Shown here piece after piece: positions 1 to 9,383 of a DNA stretch of 64,000 bases. The stretch spans positions 1,116,001 to 1,180,000 of the forward strand of contig NZ_JAFMNX010000001.1 of assembly GCF_018457165.1 (NCBI RefSeq). Reading direction: 5' to 3'. How positions within the stretch are numbered: position 1 is the first letter of the stretch; each line of letters starts with the position of its first letter. The notes under the pieces are model-generated. The model was not told where the DNA came from. It searched no databases and was given only the letters and a program-made list of their open reading frames with translations. The position numbers and the translations under genes are program-made. The stretch is from Tianweitania aestuarii. GTDB taxonomy: Bacteria; Pseudomonadota; Alphaproteobacteria; Rhizobiales; Rhizobiaceae.

Positions 1-801
1 ATGCAGCAGGAAGGCCGGCTTTTCGGCTGATTGGGCGCGGCTGAATAGGGCGCTCAGAAACGGCTGCATGTCGGCAAAGACATTGTGGATGCCGAGTTTT
101 TCGAAGCGCTCGGCTTTCTGCTGTAGGAAGGCCGCGACGAGTCGCTCGACCTCGGCATCCGACTGCGCTTCAATGCGACGGAAGCCGCCGGCCGCTTCGA
201 GTTTGCGCGTTTGCGATCGGTGCTTCTTCAGGCGGCGCTTGCGGCCGATCCGGTCGAGGATGGCGTCGAAGCCGCAACCGAGATGCAGCGCCAGGCCGAT
301 ATTGGCGCTGAGAACGCTGGCGAGCTGTGCGAACGGGTTGGAAACACCGTCGATCGATGCGGTCTGCCGTTCGATCAGGACGAGGTCGAGGTCAGGCCGC
401 AGCCGGTGCACATCTGCCAGCACGCGCTTCATGACCTGCGGCGTGAGATTGTGGCCACGTTCAGGCGCTATTGCTGGAAAGTTGCCGTTGGCGTGATTGC
501 CGCCGATCGCCCGTGCGATGCGACAGCCACGCTGCCGCACGACTTCCAGCGGCATCATCAGCACGGTCTGGCCGGATAGGTTGAGGCTCAGAAACAGGAT
601 CTCGGTGGAGCGGGTGAACGCCCAGCTTTCCACCCAATCGGGATGCTGTGCGGCGCCACAGGTCACCTCACTTGCAAAATCCCGGTATTGCTGCAGCATC
701 GCGTCTGAAGCTGCATCCACGTTTACGACTGCGGTCGCCTGCCTGGCGTCTGCTGCAGGGTTGTTCGGGATAGCTCGTTTCGAAACGGTTGCGTCAACCA
801 T
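1..801 (-). CDS. GNAT/CelD-BcsL-type acyltransferase (3' part cut by window edge)
   Basis: The minus-strand frame is open from the ATG at 801 to base 1, giving 267 codons without a stop; the C-terminus lies outside the window. After about 30 variable residues the protein shows the fold seen in the FemAB/CelD (Acetyltransf_6) group: a region with PDWVESWAF, a strand LFLSLNL, then GGNHANGNFP, and a basic segment RKRRLKKHR before an acceptor-type helix (residues estimated around 190-230). In rhizobia such proteins sit beside polysaccharide deacetylases and are thought to act in envelope or exopolysaccharide acylation, which fits the divergent deacetylase that starts 70 bases away. The substrate cannot be read from the sequence. 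Confidence 0.72.
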   Translation of the reverse strand, partial: MVDATVSKRAIPNNPAADARQATAVVNVDAASDAMLQQYRDFASEVTCGAAQHPDWVESWAFTRSTEILFLSLNLSGQTVLMMPLEVVRQRGCRIARAIGGNHANGNFPAIAPERGHNLTPQVMKRVLADVHRLRPDLDLVLIERQTASIDGVSNPFAQLASVLSANIGLALHLGCGFDAILDRIGRKRRLKKHRSQTRKLEAAGGFRRIEAQSDAEVERLVAAFLQQKAERFEKLGIHNVFADMQPFLSALFSRAQSAEKPAFLLH

Positions 802-870
802 GCTTAAATTCTTGGTCTCTAAAGAACGGGCAAGAAGTTGCCGATCAAGGTGGCACGCAAAGGTAAAGGG

Positions 871-1929
871 ATGATCGACGGCGTAGAAACGCTGCGAAAA
901 CTGACGCTGGCCACGATGCGGATGACCGGCCTCGCGGCCTTGGCACGTCCGTTCCTCGGTGGCATCGGCGTGATCCTGATGCTGCATCGCGTGACCGCAG
1001 CGCCCGCCAAGCCGCTCGATCTCAACGGGCATCTCGCGGTGCGGCCCGACTTCCTTGATGCGGTTCTGACCGACATGCGCCGCCAGGGCTACCGCTTCGT
1101 TTCGATGGACGAGGCCGTTCGGCTGGTGAAGGAACCGGACGGCGGTGCTCCTTTCGCAACCATCACCCTCGATGACGGCTACCGCGACAATCTCCTTGAA
1201 GCGCTGCCGATCTTCGAAAAGCACCAGACGCCGTTCACCATCTACATCGCGCCCGGACTGATCGGCGGCGACGTCAATCTCTGGTGGGAGGTGATCGAGG
1301 ACGTGGTCACGGTCAAGGACAAGGTGCTGCTCGCCACCGAAGGCGGTGCGGTGACCTGGGGTGCTCGCACAAGGCCGGAAAAGGCGAAGACCTTCCACCG
1401 TTTGATGGGACACCTGTCCGGCGGCATCAGCGAAAGCGAGCAGCATGATGTCGTTACGACGTTGGGACGCTTACCCTACTTCGACCTGCTCGAGCGCTCG
1501 CGCTCACTGCTGATGTGCTGGGACGAGATCCGCAGCATCGAGGCGCATCCGCTGGGCACGATCGGTGCCCATACCGTCAATCACTACGCGCTGCGCCGTC
1601 TCGACGAAGCCACCGCGCGCACCGAGATCGCCGAAGCCGCCTGCATGCTGGAGCGCGAACTCGGCGTGCGCCCGCGCCACATGGCCTATCCCTACGGCTT
1701 TGCGCGCGCAGTGGGGGAGCGTGAGGCGCGGTTGGCGGATGAAACCGGCTTCGTGTCGGCCGTGACCACGCGCCATGGTTTGATCCATGCCGAACATGCG
1801 CGCCATCTGCATGCTTTGCCGCGTCTTTCGCTCAACGGCCGCTATCAGTCGATCAGCCATGTGCGCACGATGCTGTCGGGCCTCACCGTCGCCATGGCCA
1901 ATCGCGGCCGCCGCGTCGTGACGATGTGA
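871..1929 (+). CDS. Polysaccharide deacetylase family protein (NodB domain)
   Basis: This 352-residue protein carries a NodB-type deacetylase domain. The metal-site motif TLDDGYRDN stands for the usual TFDDG, the second motif HTVNH gives the H-x3-H pair, and the AYPYG segment is the third motif. Members of carbohydrate esterase family 4 remove N- or O-acetyl groups from polysaccharides. I chose the ATG at 871 because AAGG at 860-863 lies seven bases upstream; a longer reading from a TTG at 838 is possible. No signal peptide is evident, so it may be cytoplasmic or act with a membrane synthase. It is divergent from the acyltransferase at 1-801, which suggests shared envelope polysaccharide modification. 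Confidence 0.82.
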   Translation: MIDGVETLRKLTLATMRMTGLAALARPFLGGIGVILMLHRVTAAPAKPLDLNGHLAVRPDFLDAVLTDMRRQGYRFVSMDEAVRLVKEPDGGAPFATITLDDGYRDNLLEALPIFEKHQTPFTIYIAPGLIGGDVNLWWEVIEDVVTVKDKVLLATEGGAVTWGARTRPEKAKTFHRLMGHLSGGISESEQHDVVTTLGRLPYFDLLERSRSLLMCWDEIRSIEAHPLGTIGAHTVNHYALRRLDEATARTEIAEAACMLERELGVRPRHMAYPYGFARAVGEREARLADETGFVSAVTTRHGLIHAEHARHLHALPRLSLNGRYQSISHVRTMLSGLTVAMANRGRRVVTM

Positions 1930-1983
1930 GCGAGAGCAAGTACGGTAAGACTGCGAAGTGGTTTTGCGTCTTAACAACGCGCT

Positions 1984-2196
1984 CTAGCGCCGCTTGGGCT
2001 CCGTCACCATCCACTTGATGATCGCCATGGCCGGCAGGATCCACAGAAGGCCCGTGAAGAAGAAGTAGGCGAGGTGAACCCAGGGGCTGGATTCGCCGAG
2101 ATGCCCGACGGCAAACAAAGTCGCGGCCATCGCATAAACGCAGACCAGGATGATCAGCAGCACGGTGCCGATCAGTTTCTTCAGACGAACGGGCAT
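1984..2196 (-). CDS. DUF2842 small inner-membrane protein
   Basis: A 70-residue protein with two membrane helices (about residues 8-28 and 40-62), starting [10 protein letters not shown] and ending in the basic tail EPKRR. Length, N-terminal pattern and the [11 protein letters not shown] segment match the DUF2842 family, found almost only in alphaproteobacteria and of unknown function. An AGGAG lies nine bases before the ATG. It is convergent with the deacetylase gene and divergent from cox15. Confidence 0.85.
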   Translation of the reverse strand: MPVRLKKLIGTVLLIILVCVYAMAATLFAVGHLGESSPWVHLAYFFFTGLLWILPAMAIIKWMVTEPKRR

Positions 2197-2325
2197 CCGG
2201 TGATCTCCTCGCCAGCCCGTCTAGAACCGGCTCTCGCCGAACGCAACCGATGGTGTTCAGCGCGACGGCTTGTCGCTGGATGCGGAGGCTTGCCTGCCAC
2301 GCCGGAATGGCGCACGACATCCGCC

Positions 2326-3432
2326 ATGAGCACCGCCGCCACGCCCTTCAGCCTCGACCTCACGTCAGCCAGCGAACACGCTCGCCTTCATCGTAATCGA
2401 CAGCTCGTTCGCACCTGGCTTTATGTCGTCGTCCTCTTCCTCGTTGCCATCTTCGTTGTCGGCGGGGGAACGAGACTGACCGGTTCTGGGCTTTCGATCA
2501 CCGAATGGAAGCCGATCCACGGCGTGATTCCCCCAATCGGCGTCGCGGAATGGGGGGAAGAGTTCGCTAAATATCGCGAAATCCCGCAATATCAGGAAAT
2601 CAATCGGGGCATGAGCCTCGACGAGTTCAAGGGCATCTTCTGGTGGGAATGGGCTCATCGCCTTCTGGCGCGCAGCGTCGGGCTGGTGATGGCTGTGCCG
2701 CTGATTTTCTTCTGGGCCACCGGTCGGCTTGAACCGCGCTTGAAGCCGAGGCTCCTAGGCATTCTTGCTTTGGGCGGCGTGCAGGGCGCTGTCGGCTGGT
2801 GGATGGTGGCGTCCGGCCTGTCGGAACTGACCAGCGTCAGCCAATATCGTTTGGCGACCCACCTGACGCTCGCCTGCATCATCTTCGTGGCGACGATTGT
2901 GACGGCCCGAAGCCTCGCGCCGCACAGCGCACCTGCGGCCAATCGTGATGTGCAGCGCTTTGCCGGCTGGATGGTGGTTGCCGTTCTGGCGCAGGTCTAT
3001 CTCGGCGCCCTGGTGGCGGGTCTGCATGCCGGGCTGAGCTATAATACCTGGCCGTTGATGGATGGCAGCATCGTCCCGCAGGGGCTCTTCGTGATGGAGC
3101 CGGGTATCGTCAATCTGTTCGAGAACCCGAAGACGGTGCAGTTCGTGCATCGCCTCGGCGCTTACACGGTGCTGGTGCTGGCGATTATTCATGCCTTCCA
3201 GACCGCGCGGCTCGCGCCTGGCTCAACGCATGCCCGCCGCGCCATTCTGCTGGTGATTCTGCTGCTCGGCCAGGCAGCGCTTGGCATCACGGCGCTGCTG
3301 CTGGTGGTGCCATTCTCTTGGGCGATCCTGCATCATGCCGGAGCGATCCTGGTGCTGGGCTTTACGGCCGCGCATTGGCGCGGCACGAAGGGCGCAATGC
3401 CGTTGCCGACCGCGAGCGCGGTCCGGCACTGA
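2326..3432 (+). CDS. ctaA: Heme A synthase, COX15/CtaA type 2
   Basis: The 368-residue product has about eight membrane helices and the hallmarks of COX15: [19 protein letters not shown] near the N-terminus, the EWAHR segment with a heme-ligand histidine, and FVHRLGAY in the second half. It hydroxylates heme O to heme A in the inner membrane, for aa3-type cytochrome oxidase. The ATG at 2326 gives the usual rhizobial length; the frame stays open upstream to 2074, but that extension lacks family character. Its stop lies three bases from the convergent argC stop with no room for a private terminator. Confidence 0.93.
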   Translation: MSTAATPFSLDLTSASEHARLHRNRQLVRTWLYVVVLFLVAIFVVGGGTRLTGSGLSITEWKPIHGVIPPIGVAEWGEEFAKYREIPQYQEINRGMSLDEFKGIFWWEWAHRLLARSVGLVMAVPLIFFWATGRLEPRLKPRLLGILALGGVQGAVGWWMVASGLSELTSVSQYRLATHLTLACIIFVATIVTARSLAPHSAPAANRDVQRFAGWMVVAVLAQVYLGALVAGLHAGLSYNTWPLMDGSIVPQGLFVMEPGIVNLFENPKTVQFVHRLGAYTVLVLAIIHAFQTARLAPGSTHARRAILLVILLLGQAALGITALLLVVPFSWAILHHAGAILVLGFTAAHWRGTKGAMPLPTASAVRH

Positions 3433-3435
3433 AGC

Positions 3436-4374
3436 TCAGGCTGATTTGCCGAGCATGAGGTCCATGTTCTGCACGGCCGCACCGGAAGCGCCTTTGCCGA
3501 GATTGTCGAGCACCGCCACGAGATTGGCCTGACCGCCACCTTCCGAACCGAACACGAACAGCTTCATGCGGTTGGTGTCGTTCAGCTCGGTCGGATCGAT
3601 GCGGGGCAGGGCGATGCCGGTCTCGTAAGGTACCACCTCCACCACGCCAGCGCCGGCATAATGCTTTTCCAGAGCTGCATGCAGATCGGCGAGGCTCGGA
3701 TTGCCGTTCAGGTCGCCGAGGAACAGCGGCACCTGCACGAGCATCCCTTGCGCGAAGCGTCCGACGCTTGGCGAGAAGATAGGCTTGCGCGTCAGCAGCC
3801 CATGCGTTTGCATCTCCGGCACATGCTTATGCGCCAGCGTCAGCCCGTAAAGGAAGTAAGGTGCGGTGATGGCATCCGGCGCGTCCGGGTTTTCCATCTG
3901 CGCAATCATCTGCTTGCCCCCGCCGGTATAGCCGGACACGGCGTTGACCGAGACCGGATAATCCGCAGGCAGAATGCCGGCTTCCACGAGCGGCCGGATC
4001 AGGCCGATGGCGCCGGTCGGATAGCAGCCGGGATTGGCGACCAGTCGTGCCTGCGCGATCGTCTCTGCCTGACCTTTTGTCAGCTCGGCAAAGCCATAGG
4101 CCCAGTCGGGTGCCGTGCGGAAGGCGGTCGAGGTGTCGATCACGCGGGTGGTGCTGTCGTCGCCGAGCAGGGCAACCGCTTCCTTTGAAGCGGCATCCGG
4201 CAGGCAGAGGATGGCGACGTCCGACGCCTTCAGGAACTCGGCGCGCGCTTCCGGGTCCTTGCGACGTTCAACCGGGATGGACAGGATTTCGAGATCGTCA
4301 CGGCCGGCAAGACGCGTGCGGATCTGCAGACCGGTCGTGCCGTGTTCGCCATCGATGAAGATCTTCGGTTTCAT
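3436..4374 (-). CDS. argC: N-acetyl-gamma-glutamyl-phosphate reductase
   Basis: A 312-residue ArgC of the short (type 2) class. It catalyses the NADPH-dependent reduction of N-acetyl-glutamyl-phosphate to the semialdehyde, the third step of arginine synthesis. Visible marks are the nucleotide-binding start [10 protein letters not shown], the catalytic cysteine in NPGCYPTG, and the substrate-binding stretch SGYTGGGK. It lies 88 bases downstream of agmatinase in the same direction, so an arginine/polyamine transcription unit is plausible. Confidence 0.95.
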   Translation of the reverse strand: MKPKIFIDGEHGTTGLQIRTRLAGRDDLEILSIPVERRKDPEARAEFLKASDVAILCLPDAASKEAVALLGDDSTTRVIDTSTAFRTAPDWAYGFAELTKGQAETIAQARLVANPGCYPTGAIGLIRPLVEAGILPADYPVSVNAVSGYTGGGKQMIAQMENPDAPDAITAPYFLYGLTLAHKHVPEMQTHGLLTRKPIFSPSVGRFAQGMLVQVPLFLGDLNGNPSLADLHAALEKHYAGAGVVEVVPYETGIALPRIDPTELNDTNRMKLFVFGSEGGGQANLVAVLDNLGKGASGAAVQNMDLMLGKSA

Positions 4375-4462
4375 GCGGTTATTCCCGTGCCGTCAGGCTA
4401 ATCAATGCGTTAGGTGAGCTTGGTGAATCAGAATGCGAGCGCGTTGAATCAGATTGCGAGGT

Positions 4463-5413
4463 TCAGCCGCGCGCCTTTCGTTCAGCTGCGAGGCCGACAT
4501 AATGCTGCGCGACTGTGGATGCGGCAATCGCTGTGAGATCCGCGTGGTCATATGGCGGCGAGACTTCCACCACATCGGCACCAACGATGTCGAGCGAGCC
4601 CAAGCGGCGCAGAACCGACAGGATCTTGGCTGAGGACGGCCCGCCGGCCACCGGCGTGCCCGTGCCCGGAGCGAAGGCCGGATCGAGGCAGTCGATGTCG
4701 AAGGTGATGTAGGTTTTCTTGCCTGCCGTGCGTTTAGCGATGGCATCCACGATTTCGCTGGCGCGCATCTCCTCCAGCTGCTCTCCGTAGAGGATCTGAA
4801 TACCGAAATCATCCGGCGCATGGGTGCGGATACCGACCTGGATGGAGGTCGCGGGATCGATCACGCCATCGCGCACGGCGCGGCACACGAACGAGCCGTG
4901 GTCGATGCGCTTGCCGTCATCCGGCCAGGTGTCCTGATGCGCGTCGAACTGAACAAGCGACAGCGGTCCGTATTTGGCGGCATGCGCCTTCAGGATCGGC
5001 CAGGTCACGAAATGATCGCCGCCGAGCGACAGAAGAAACGCGCCGTTCTTGATCAGCTTGGTTGCTTCGCGCTCGATGATCGCCGGCGTTTTGGCATGAT
5101 AGCCGTTGTCGAACAGGCAATCGCCGTAGTCGATGACGTTGAGGTCGTCGAAGAACTGGCGGTGAAACGGGTATTGCGGATCGTTGTCGAAGATCGCCGA
5201 TGCGCGGCGGATCGCCTGCGGGCCGAAGCGTGCGCCGGGACGATTGGTGACCGCGGCGTCGAAGGGAATGCCCCAGACCACGACGTCGGCGCCGTTGATG
5301 TTCTTGGTATAGCGGCGGCGCATGAAGGACAGCGCGCCGGCATAGGTCGGATCGCCCGACGGGCCGAGATTGCTGCGGGCGGTGAATGCGTTGTCGATCG
5401 ACTTGGGCGGCAT
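4463..5413 (-). CDS. speB: Agmatinase / ureohydrolase family
   Basis: The 316-residue protein carries the di-manganese motifs of the arginase-agmatinase family: GGDHF, DAHQD and DIDCLDPAFAPG. It should hydrolyse agmatine (or a related guanidino compound) to putrescine and urea. I chose the ATG at 5413, preceded by AAGGA at a good distance, over a TTG at 5443 that adds ten residues without family character. The gene follows the rpsI terminator and precedes argC on the same strand. Substrate is inferred: guanidinobutyrase and agmatinase are hard to tell apart by eye. Confidence 0.88.
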   Translation of the reverse strand: MPPKSIDNAFTARSNLGPSGDPTYAGALSFMRRRYTKNINGADVVVWGIPFDAAVTNRPGARFGPQAIRRASAIFDNDPQYPFHRQFFDDLNVIDYGDCLFDNGYHAKTPAIIEREATKLIKNGAFLLSLGGDHFVTWPILKAHAAKYGPLSLVQFDAHQDTWPDDGKRIDHGSFVCRAVRDGVIDPATSIQVGIRTHAPDDFGIQILYGEQLEEMRASEIVDAIAKRTAGKKTYITFDIDCLDPAFAPGTGTPVAGGPSSAKILSVLRRLGSLDIVGADVVEVSPPYDHADLTAIAASTVAQHYVGLAAERKARG

Positions 5414-5477
5414 CCCAGATCCTTCTGGTGTCTTGGCAGGCAACGTTTTCTAGTTGGCACCTTTCGGTGTCGAGGCA

Positions 5478-5512
5478 ACAAAAAAGCGGACCCGAAGGCC
5501 CGCTTTTCCGAA
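5478..5512 (-). terminator. Rho-independent terminator after rpsI
   Basis: Read on the minus strand, AAAGCGGGCC, a TTCG loop and GGTCCGC form a strong hairpin followed by a run of T. It lies just downstream of the rpsI stop and separates the ribosomal protein unit from speB. Confidence 0.88.
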
Positions 5513-5532
5513 GATCCAATGTGGAAGCGGTT

Positions 5533-6018
5533 TTAGCGCTTCGAGAACTGGAACGAACGACGGGCCTTGGCCTTGCCGTACTTCTTGCGCTCGACGACGC
5601 GGCTGTCGCGGGTCAGGAAGCCGCCCTTCTTGAGGACGCCACGCAGTTCCGGCTCGTAATAGGTCAGGGCCTTGGAGATGCCGTGACGAACGGCACCAGC
5701 CTGGCCCGACAGACCACCACCGGCAACGGTTGCGATCACGTCGTACTGACCGGCGCGAGCAGCGGCAACGATTGGCTGCTGCAGGATCATCTGCAGAACC
5801 GGACGCGCGAAGTAACCCGCGAATTCCTTGTCGTTGACGATGATCTTGCCCGAACCCGGCTTGACCCAAACGCGAGCGATCGCGTTCTTGCGCTTGCCGG
5901 TTGCATAGGCGCGGCCGTGCTTGTCCAGCTTCTGGACGTGAACCGGCGCAGCTGCCTGCTCGCTCGTCTGCGCGCCAGTGGCAGCGCCGAGTTCTGCGAG
6001 GGAGTTGAGTTCAGCCAT
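5533..6018 (-). CDS. rpsI: 30S ribosomal protein S9 (uS9)
   Basis: A 161-residue S9 with the alphaproteobacterial N-terminal extension of about 30 residues before [14 protein letters not shown]. The C-terminus ends in the universal basic tail SFQFSKR, which reaches the tRNA in the ribosomal P site. Its ATG overlaps the rplM stop by one base, so the two genes are translationally coupled. A terminator follows at 5478-5512. Confidence 0.98.
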   Translation of the reverse strand: MAELNSLAELGAATGAQTSEQAAAPVHVQKLDKHGRAYATGKRKNAIARVWVKPGSGKIIVNDKEFAGYFARPVLQMILQQPIVAAARAGQYDVIATVAGGGLSGQAGAVRHGISKALTYYEPELRGVLKKGGFLTRDSRVVERKKYGKAKARRSFQFSKR

Positions 6019-6482
6019 TATGCGACCCTCTTGTTCTTGGAGTTCAGAGCGCCGACGTCCAGCGTCTCCGGCTGCTGTGCCTCATGGCCGTGCTCGGTGC
6101 CGGCATAAACGCGCAGGTTCTTCATCTGGCGACGGCCGAGCGGGCCGCGCGGGATCATGCGTTCAATAGCCTTCTCGACAACGCGCTCCGGAAAGCGGCC
6201 TTCGAGCAGCTGGCGCGCGGTGCGCTCCTTGATGCCGCCTGGGTGACCGGTGTGCCAGTAGTACATCTTGTCGGTGTACTTCTTGCCGGTGAACACGACC
6301 TTGTCGGCATTGATGATGATGACGTTGTCGCCATCGTCCACATGCGGGGTGAACGTGGCTTTGTGCTTGCCGCGCAGGCGGTTCGCGACGAGGGTGGCGA
6401 GGCGGCCGACGACGAGCCCTTCGGCGTCGATCAGGACCCACTTCTTCACCACCTCCGCAGGCTTCTGCGAAAAGGTTGCCAT
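6018..6482 (-). CDS. rplM: 50S ribosomal protein L13 (uL13)
   Basis: A 154-residue L13 with the family marks [15 protein letters not shown], the [13 protein letters not shown] strand and MLPRGPLGR-like [10 protein letters not shown]13 is an early assembly protein of the large subunit. The ATG at 6482 is preceded by AAGGA; an open frame runs upstream to 6629 but is leader sequence. The leader holds two inverted repeats (6500-6515 and 6533-6560) that could be a regulatory RNA. Confidence 0.98.
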   Translation of the reverse strand: MATFSQKPAEVVKKWVLIDAEGLVVGRLATLVANRLRGKHKATFTPHVDDGDNVIIINADKVVFTGKKYTDKMYYWHTGHPGGIKERTARQLLEGRFPERVVEKAIERMIPRGPLGRRQMKNLRVYAGTEHGHEAQQPETLDVGALNSKNKRVA

Positions 6483-6499
6483 AGTGTTTTTCCTTAGAA

Positions 6500-6560
6500 C
6501 CTTCCTTGTGGAAGGCGTTTCTTGTTGCTTGCGTTCATCGAAGACGGATCTGCGATGAAC
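6500..6560 (-). promoter_or_regulatory. Structured leader of rplM-rpsI (candidate)
   Basis: Two inverted repeats lie between the upstream region and the rplM start: CCTTCC/GGAAGG at 6500-6515 with a four-base loop, and GTTCATCG/CGATGAAC at 6533-6560 with a twelve-base loop. The first is close to the ribosome binding site. A role in autoregulation by a ribosomal protein is only an inference. Confidence 0.35.
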
Positions 6561-6694
6561 ATAAAAACAACGGCCCCAAACGAGGACCGCTGATGGCACT
6601 TCTCTAAACGACGCCTGGCGCAGCGTCAAGGTTACCGAGATGGTGCGAAAAAGGGCTTTTCTCGCGCAAAAACAATGGCATAGGTATTGCGGTA

Positions 6695-7147
6695 TTATTT
6701 TACCGCACGCTTTGGCGGGAGCGCGTAGGTGCCTGTCGCATGGGCGATCACGGCTTCGTTCTCGCCGGCCACCAGTTCGATGTCAAACATCGCCAGGCTC
6801 TTGCCTAGCTTGAGCAGGCGGGTGCGCCCTTCAACGATGCCGGGGCCTGCCTTTCGCATGAAGGTGATGTTCAGGTTGGTCGTGACCGCCAGCGCCTCGC
6901 GGCCGACATGCGCGAGAACGCAGGCATAGCCGCCGATATCGGCAAGCGTGAACAGGCATGGACCCGAAACCGTGTTGCCTGGGCGCAAGTGCCGCTCAGT
7001 GGCATTCAGGCGCACGGCACAGGTGCCGGGCGCCACGGAAACGACCTCGTAGTCGCGGTTGGTGCCGTTCAGGTGCGGATAAACGTCGGCGATAAAGGCG
7101 TTGATTTCATCGGGTGTCATCACCGGTTGCAACGGGGTAGCTGGCAA
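6695..7147 (-). CDS. PaaI-type hotdog-fold thioesterase
   Basis: The 150-residue product has the hotdog thioesterase pattern of the PaaI/YbgC group: [20 protein letters not shown], where the aspartate is the likely catalytic residue, followed by the strand [12 protein letters not shown]. These enzymes hydrolyse acyl-CoA thioesters. I placed the start at a TTG (7147) because GAGGAGG stands six bases upstream; an ATG at 7120 would give 141 residues but has no clear ribosome binding site. It is divergent from an enoyl-CoA hydratase-like gene, which suggests a shared role in acyl-CoA metabolism. Confidence 0.83.
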   Translation of the reverse strand: MPATPLQPVMTPDEINAFIADVYPHLNGTNRDYEVVSVAPGTCAVRLNATERHLRPGNTVSGPCLFTLADIGGYACVLAHVGREALAVTTNLNITFMRKAGPGIVEGRTRLLKLGKSLAMFDIELVAGENEAVIAHATGTYALPPKRAVK

Positions 7148-7244
7148 GATCGTCCTCCTCAATCTTTGCACCGGCCAGATGAACCATGACTGGCACATCG
7201 CCTTCAAGCCGGCTTATGCTAGGCCTTGAGAATAGGAGGACACG

Positions 7245-8066
7245 ATGGCTGACGTTCACGCGTTGCATCCGCTAACCCAATCCGGCCCGGTTCATGAAGT
7301 GCTGGAAAAAGGCGTGCTGCGCCTGACCCTCGATTCGCCACCGGCCAACGCCTTGTCGATCGCCGTCATGGAGCGGCTGCACGAGTTGCTGGACAAGGCG
7401 CGAAACGACAAGGCCGTGCGGGTGATCGTCATCGGTGCCGTGGGCCGCATCTTTTCCGGAGGCCACGATCTCAAGGAGATCACGCTGCATCGCGCAGATC
7501 CCGATCGCGGCCGCGCCTTCTTCGAGAAGACGATGCAGCTTTGCGCTGCCTTGATGCAGGCGATCGTCCATCATCCGAAGCCGATCATCGCCGAAGTTGC
7601 GGGACTGGCGACCGCGGCGGGTTGCCAGCTGGTGGCCAGCTGCGATCTGGCGATCGCCTCCACCGAAGCGACCTTCTGCACGCCCGGCGTCAATATCGGC
7701 CTGTTCTGTTCCACGCCCATGGTTGCGCTGACCCGTAACGTGTCACGCAAGCAGGCGATGGAAATGCTGCTGACCGGTGAAACGATCGAAGCCACGGAAG
7801 CGCGCGAGTTCGGCCTCCTGAACCGCGTCGTGCCGCCAGAATACCTGAATCAGGTCGTGAACAAATATGCCGAAGCTATTGCTTCCAAATCGCCTTTGAC
7901 GGTGAAGATCGGCAAGGAAGCGTTCTACAAACAGGCCGAGATGAGCCTGGCTGACGCCTATGACTACACGGCGCGCGTGATGGTCGAGAACATGATGGCG
8001 CGCGACGCGGAAGAAGGCATCGGTGCCTTCATCGGCAAGCGCAAGCCGGAATGGACGGGGGAGTAG
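7245..8066 (+). CDS. Enoyl-CoA hydratase-like protein (crotonase, ECHDC3 type)
   Basis: This 273-residue crotonase-fold protein has the oxyanion-hole segment FSGGHDLKE and the long motif GLATAAGCQLVASCD. It most resembles the ECHDC3 group. In true enoyl-CoA hydratases two glutamates do catalysis, in CELA and QPE-type positions. Here these are Q (GCQLV) and G (CTPGV), so classic hydratase activity is doubtful. A strong AGGAGG precedes the ATG at 7245. It is divergent from the thioesterase gene. Confidence 0.85.
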   Translation: MADVHALHPLTQSGPVHEVLEKGVLRLTLDSPPANALSIAVMERLHELLDKARNDKAVRVIVIGAVGRIFSGGHDLKEITLHRADPDRGRAFFEKTMQLCAALMQAIVHHPKPIIAEVAGLATAAGCQLVASCDLAIASTEATFCTPGVNIGLFCSTPMVALTRNVSRKQAMEMLLTGETIEATEAREFGLLNRVVPPEYLNQVVNKYAEAIASKSPLTVKIGKEAFYKQAEMSLADAYDYTARVMVENMMARDAEEGIGAFIGKRKPEWTGE

Positions 8067-8122
8067 GCAAGTGGCGCGTGTAAGTCATTTTGAGCGGGCA
8101 GACTTGAAGCGGATTACTCTGC

Positions 8123-8305
8123 ATGACGCTGTTGATGCGGCAGCTATTCACTTATGAACTTGATGGTCACAAACTGATGCAAATCAACACAGTTGGTCGG
8201 ACCTCGCGGAACATGCCAGGCAAGGTGAGTCAGAGCATACAGCTGGACGAAGAGGGAGCCGCAGAGCTTTTCGCGGAACTGAAAAGCCACTTCGGGTTTC
8301 GATGA
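8123..8305 (+). CDS. Small hypothetical protein
   Basis: A 60-residue ORF starting MTLLMRQLFTYELDGH and ending AELKSHFGFR. It overlaps the start of the next gene by four bases (ATGA), which suggests translational coupling to the VOC gene. I do not recognise a family. A second in-frame ATG lies at codon 5. The amphipathic C-terminal helix and normal composition favour a real gene. Confidence 0.5.
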   Translation: MTLLMRQLFTYELDGHKLMQINTVGRTSRNMPGKVSQSIQLDEEGAAELFAELKSHFGFR

Positions 8306-8727
8306 TGGAGCCTCGCATCTCGATTATCACCATCGCCGTGGAGGATCTCGCACGATGCGTGGCCTTCTATGAAGGCATGGGCTTGAAGCGTCATGCCGCG
8401 ATTACCGATGGGGTTGCCTTCTTTCAGATGGGTGGCGCGATCCTCGGCCTGTTTCCGCGCAAAGATGCGGAAGAGGATGCGGGCATCCGCTTTGGCGAAG
8501 GTACGCCGCGTGTTTATCTCGCTTACAACACGCGATCCGAGCCCGAGGTCGACACGGTCTTGTCGCAAGCCAGATCAGCAGGCGGCACGATCGTCAAAGC
8601 AGCCGGGAAGGCCTTCTGGGGCGGGTGGTACGGCTATTTCGCCGATCCCGAAGGCAATCTATGGGAAGTCGCGCACAATCCGCAGTTCCCCATCGATGCG
8701 GATGGAAACATCAGGCTGCCCCAATGA
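8302..8727 (+). CDS. VOC family protein (glyoxalase/dioxygenase superfamily)
   Basis: The 141-residue product is a paired beta-alpha-beta-beta-beta protein of the VOC superfamily: SIITIAVEDLARCVAFYEGM at the start, and FADPEGNLWEVAHNP near the end, the typical metal-site strand with a glutamate. The superfamily includes glyoxalase I, dioxygenases and antibiotic-binding proteins, and the substrate cannot be read. It is coupled to both neighbours by ATGA overlaps (8302-8305 and 8724-8727), so the three genes form one unit. Confidence 0.85.
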   Translation: MMEPRISIITIAVEDLARCVAFYEGMGLKRHAAITDGVAFFQMGGAILGLFPRKDAEEDAGIRFGEGTPRVYLAYNTRSEPEVDTVLSQARSAGGTIVKAAGKAFWGGWYGYFADPEGNLWEVAHNPQFPIDADGNIRLPQ

Positions 8728-9245
8728 ATCACGACGCATACGACAACAGCTACATCTCCGGCATTCTGAACGGCGTGAAGTCAGTCGCTGTGGTGGGTGC
8801 CTCTGCCAACTCGGTGCGGCCATCCTTCTTCGTCATGAAGTACATGATGGACAAAGGCTACGACATCTATCCCGTTAATCCCGGACATGCCGGCAAGGAG
8901 ATCCTGGGACGGATGACCTATGCGCGGCTGGCGGACATTCCCGATCCAATCGACATGGTGGATGTCTTCCGCGCATCCGATGCTGTTCCGGCCATCATGG
9001 ACGAGGTGCTGGCCCTGAAACCGCTGCCGAAGGTTGTCTGGATGCAGCTGACTGTCCGCAACGATGAGGCTGCAGAGCGCGCCGAAGAAGCCGGCATCAA
9101 GGTCGTGATGAACCGCTGCCCCAAGATCGAATATGCGCGGCTGGCTGGTGAGATCGGCTGGAACGGCGTCAATTCCGGCGTGATCTCGTCGAAGCGGCCG
9201 GTGATGCGCGGCGGCTTTCAGAGTTTCGGCATCCGCCGCAGCTGA
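8724..9245 (+). CDS. CoA-binding (YccU-like) protein
   Basis: A 173-residue Rossmann-fold protein with the CoA-binding domain pattern: SVAVVGASANSVRPSFFV at the start, the YPVNPG segment after the first beta-alpha unit, and VVMNRCPKIEY at the C-terminus. Such proteins bind CoA but have no known catalytic activity. The ATG overlaps the VOC stop. Confidence 0.88.
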   Translation: MNHDAYDNSYISGILNGVKSVAVVGASANSVRPSFFVMKYMMDKGYDIYPVNPGHAGKEILGRMTYARLADIPDPIDMVDVFRASDAVPAIMDEVLALKPLPKVVWMQLTVRNDEAAERAEEAGIKVVMNRCPKIEYARLAGEIGWNGVNSGVISSKRPVMRGGFQSFGIRRS

Positions 9246-9383
9246 GAACCATTTTGCTTTGAAACGAAGGTGCGCGACGTCGCCTGCGCACCATTGGCTG
9301 CGGCATTCGAACATTGTTCTTTGCCTTGTCGCAGCCGTGCAGGCACAGTTCGCACGAGACGATGGAATGAGGGAGGACTATCG

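Noticed and set aside
2074-2325. Upstream extension of heme A synthase
   Set aside because: It overlaps the DUF2842 gene on the other strand and lacks family character; the ATG at 2326 gives normal length.
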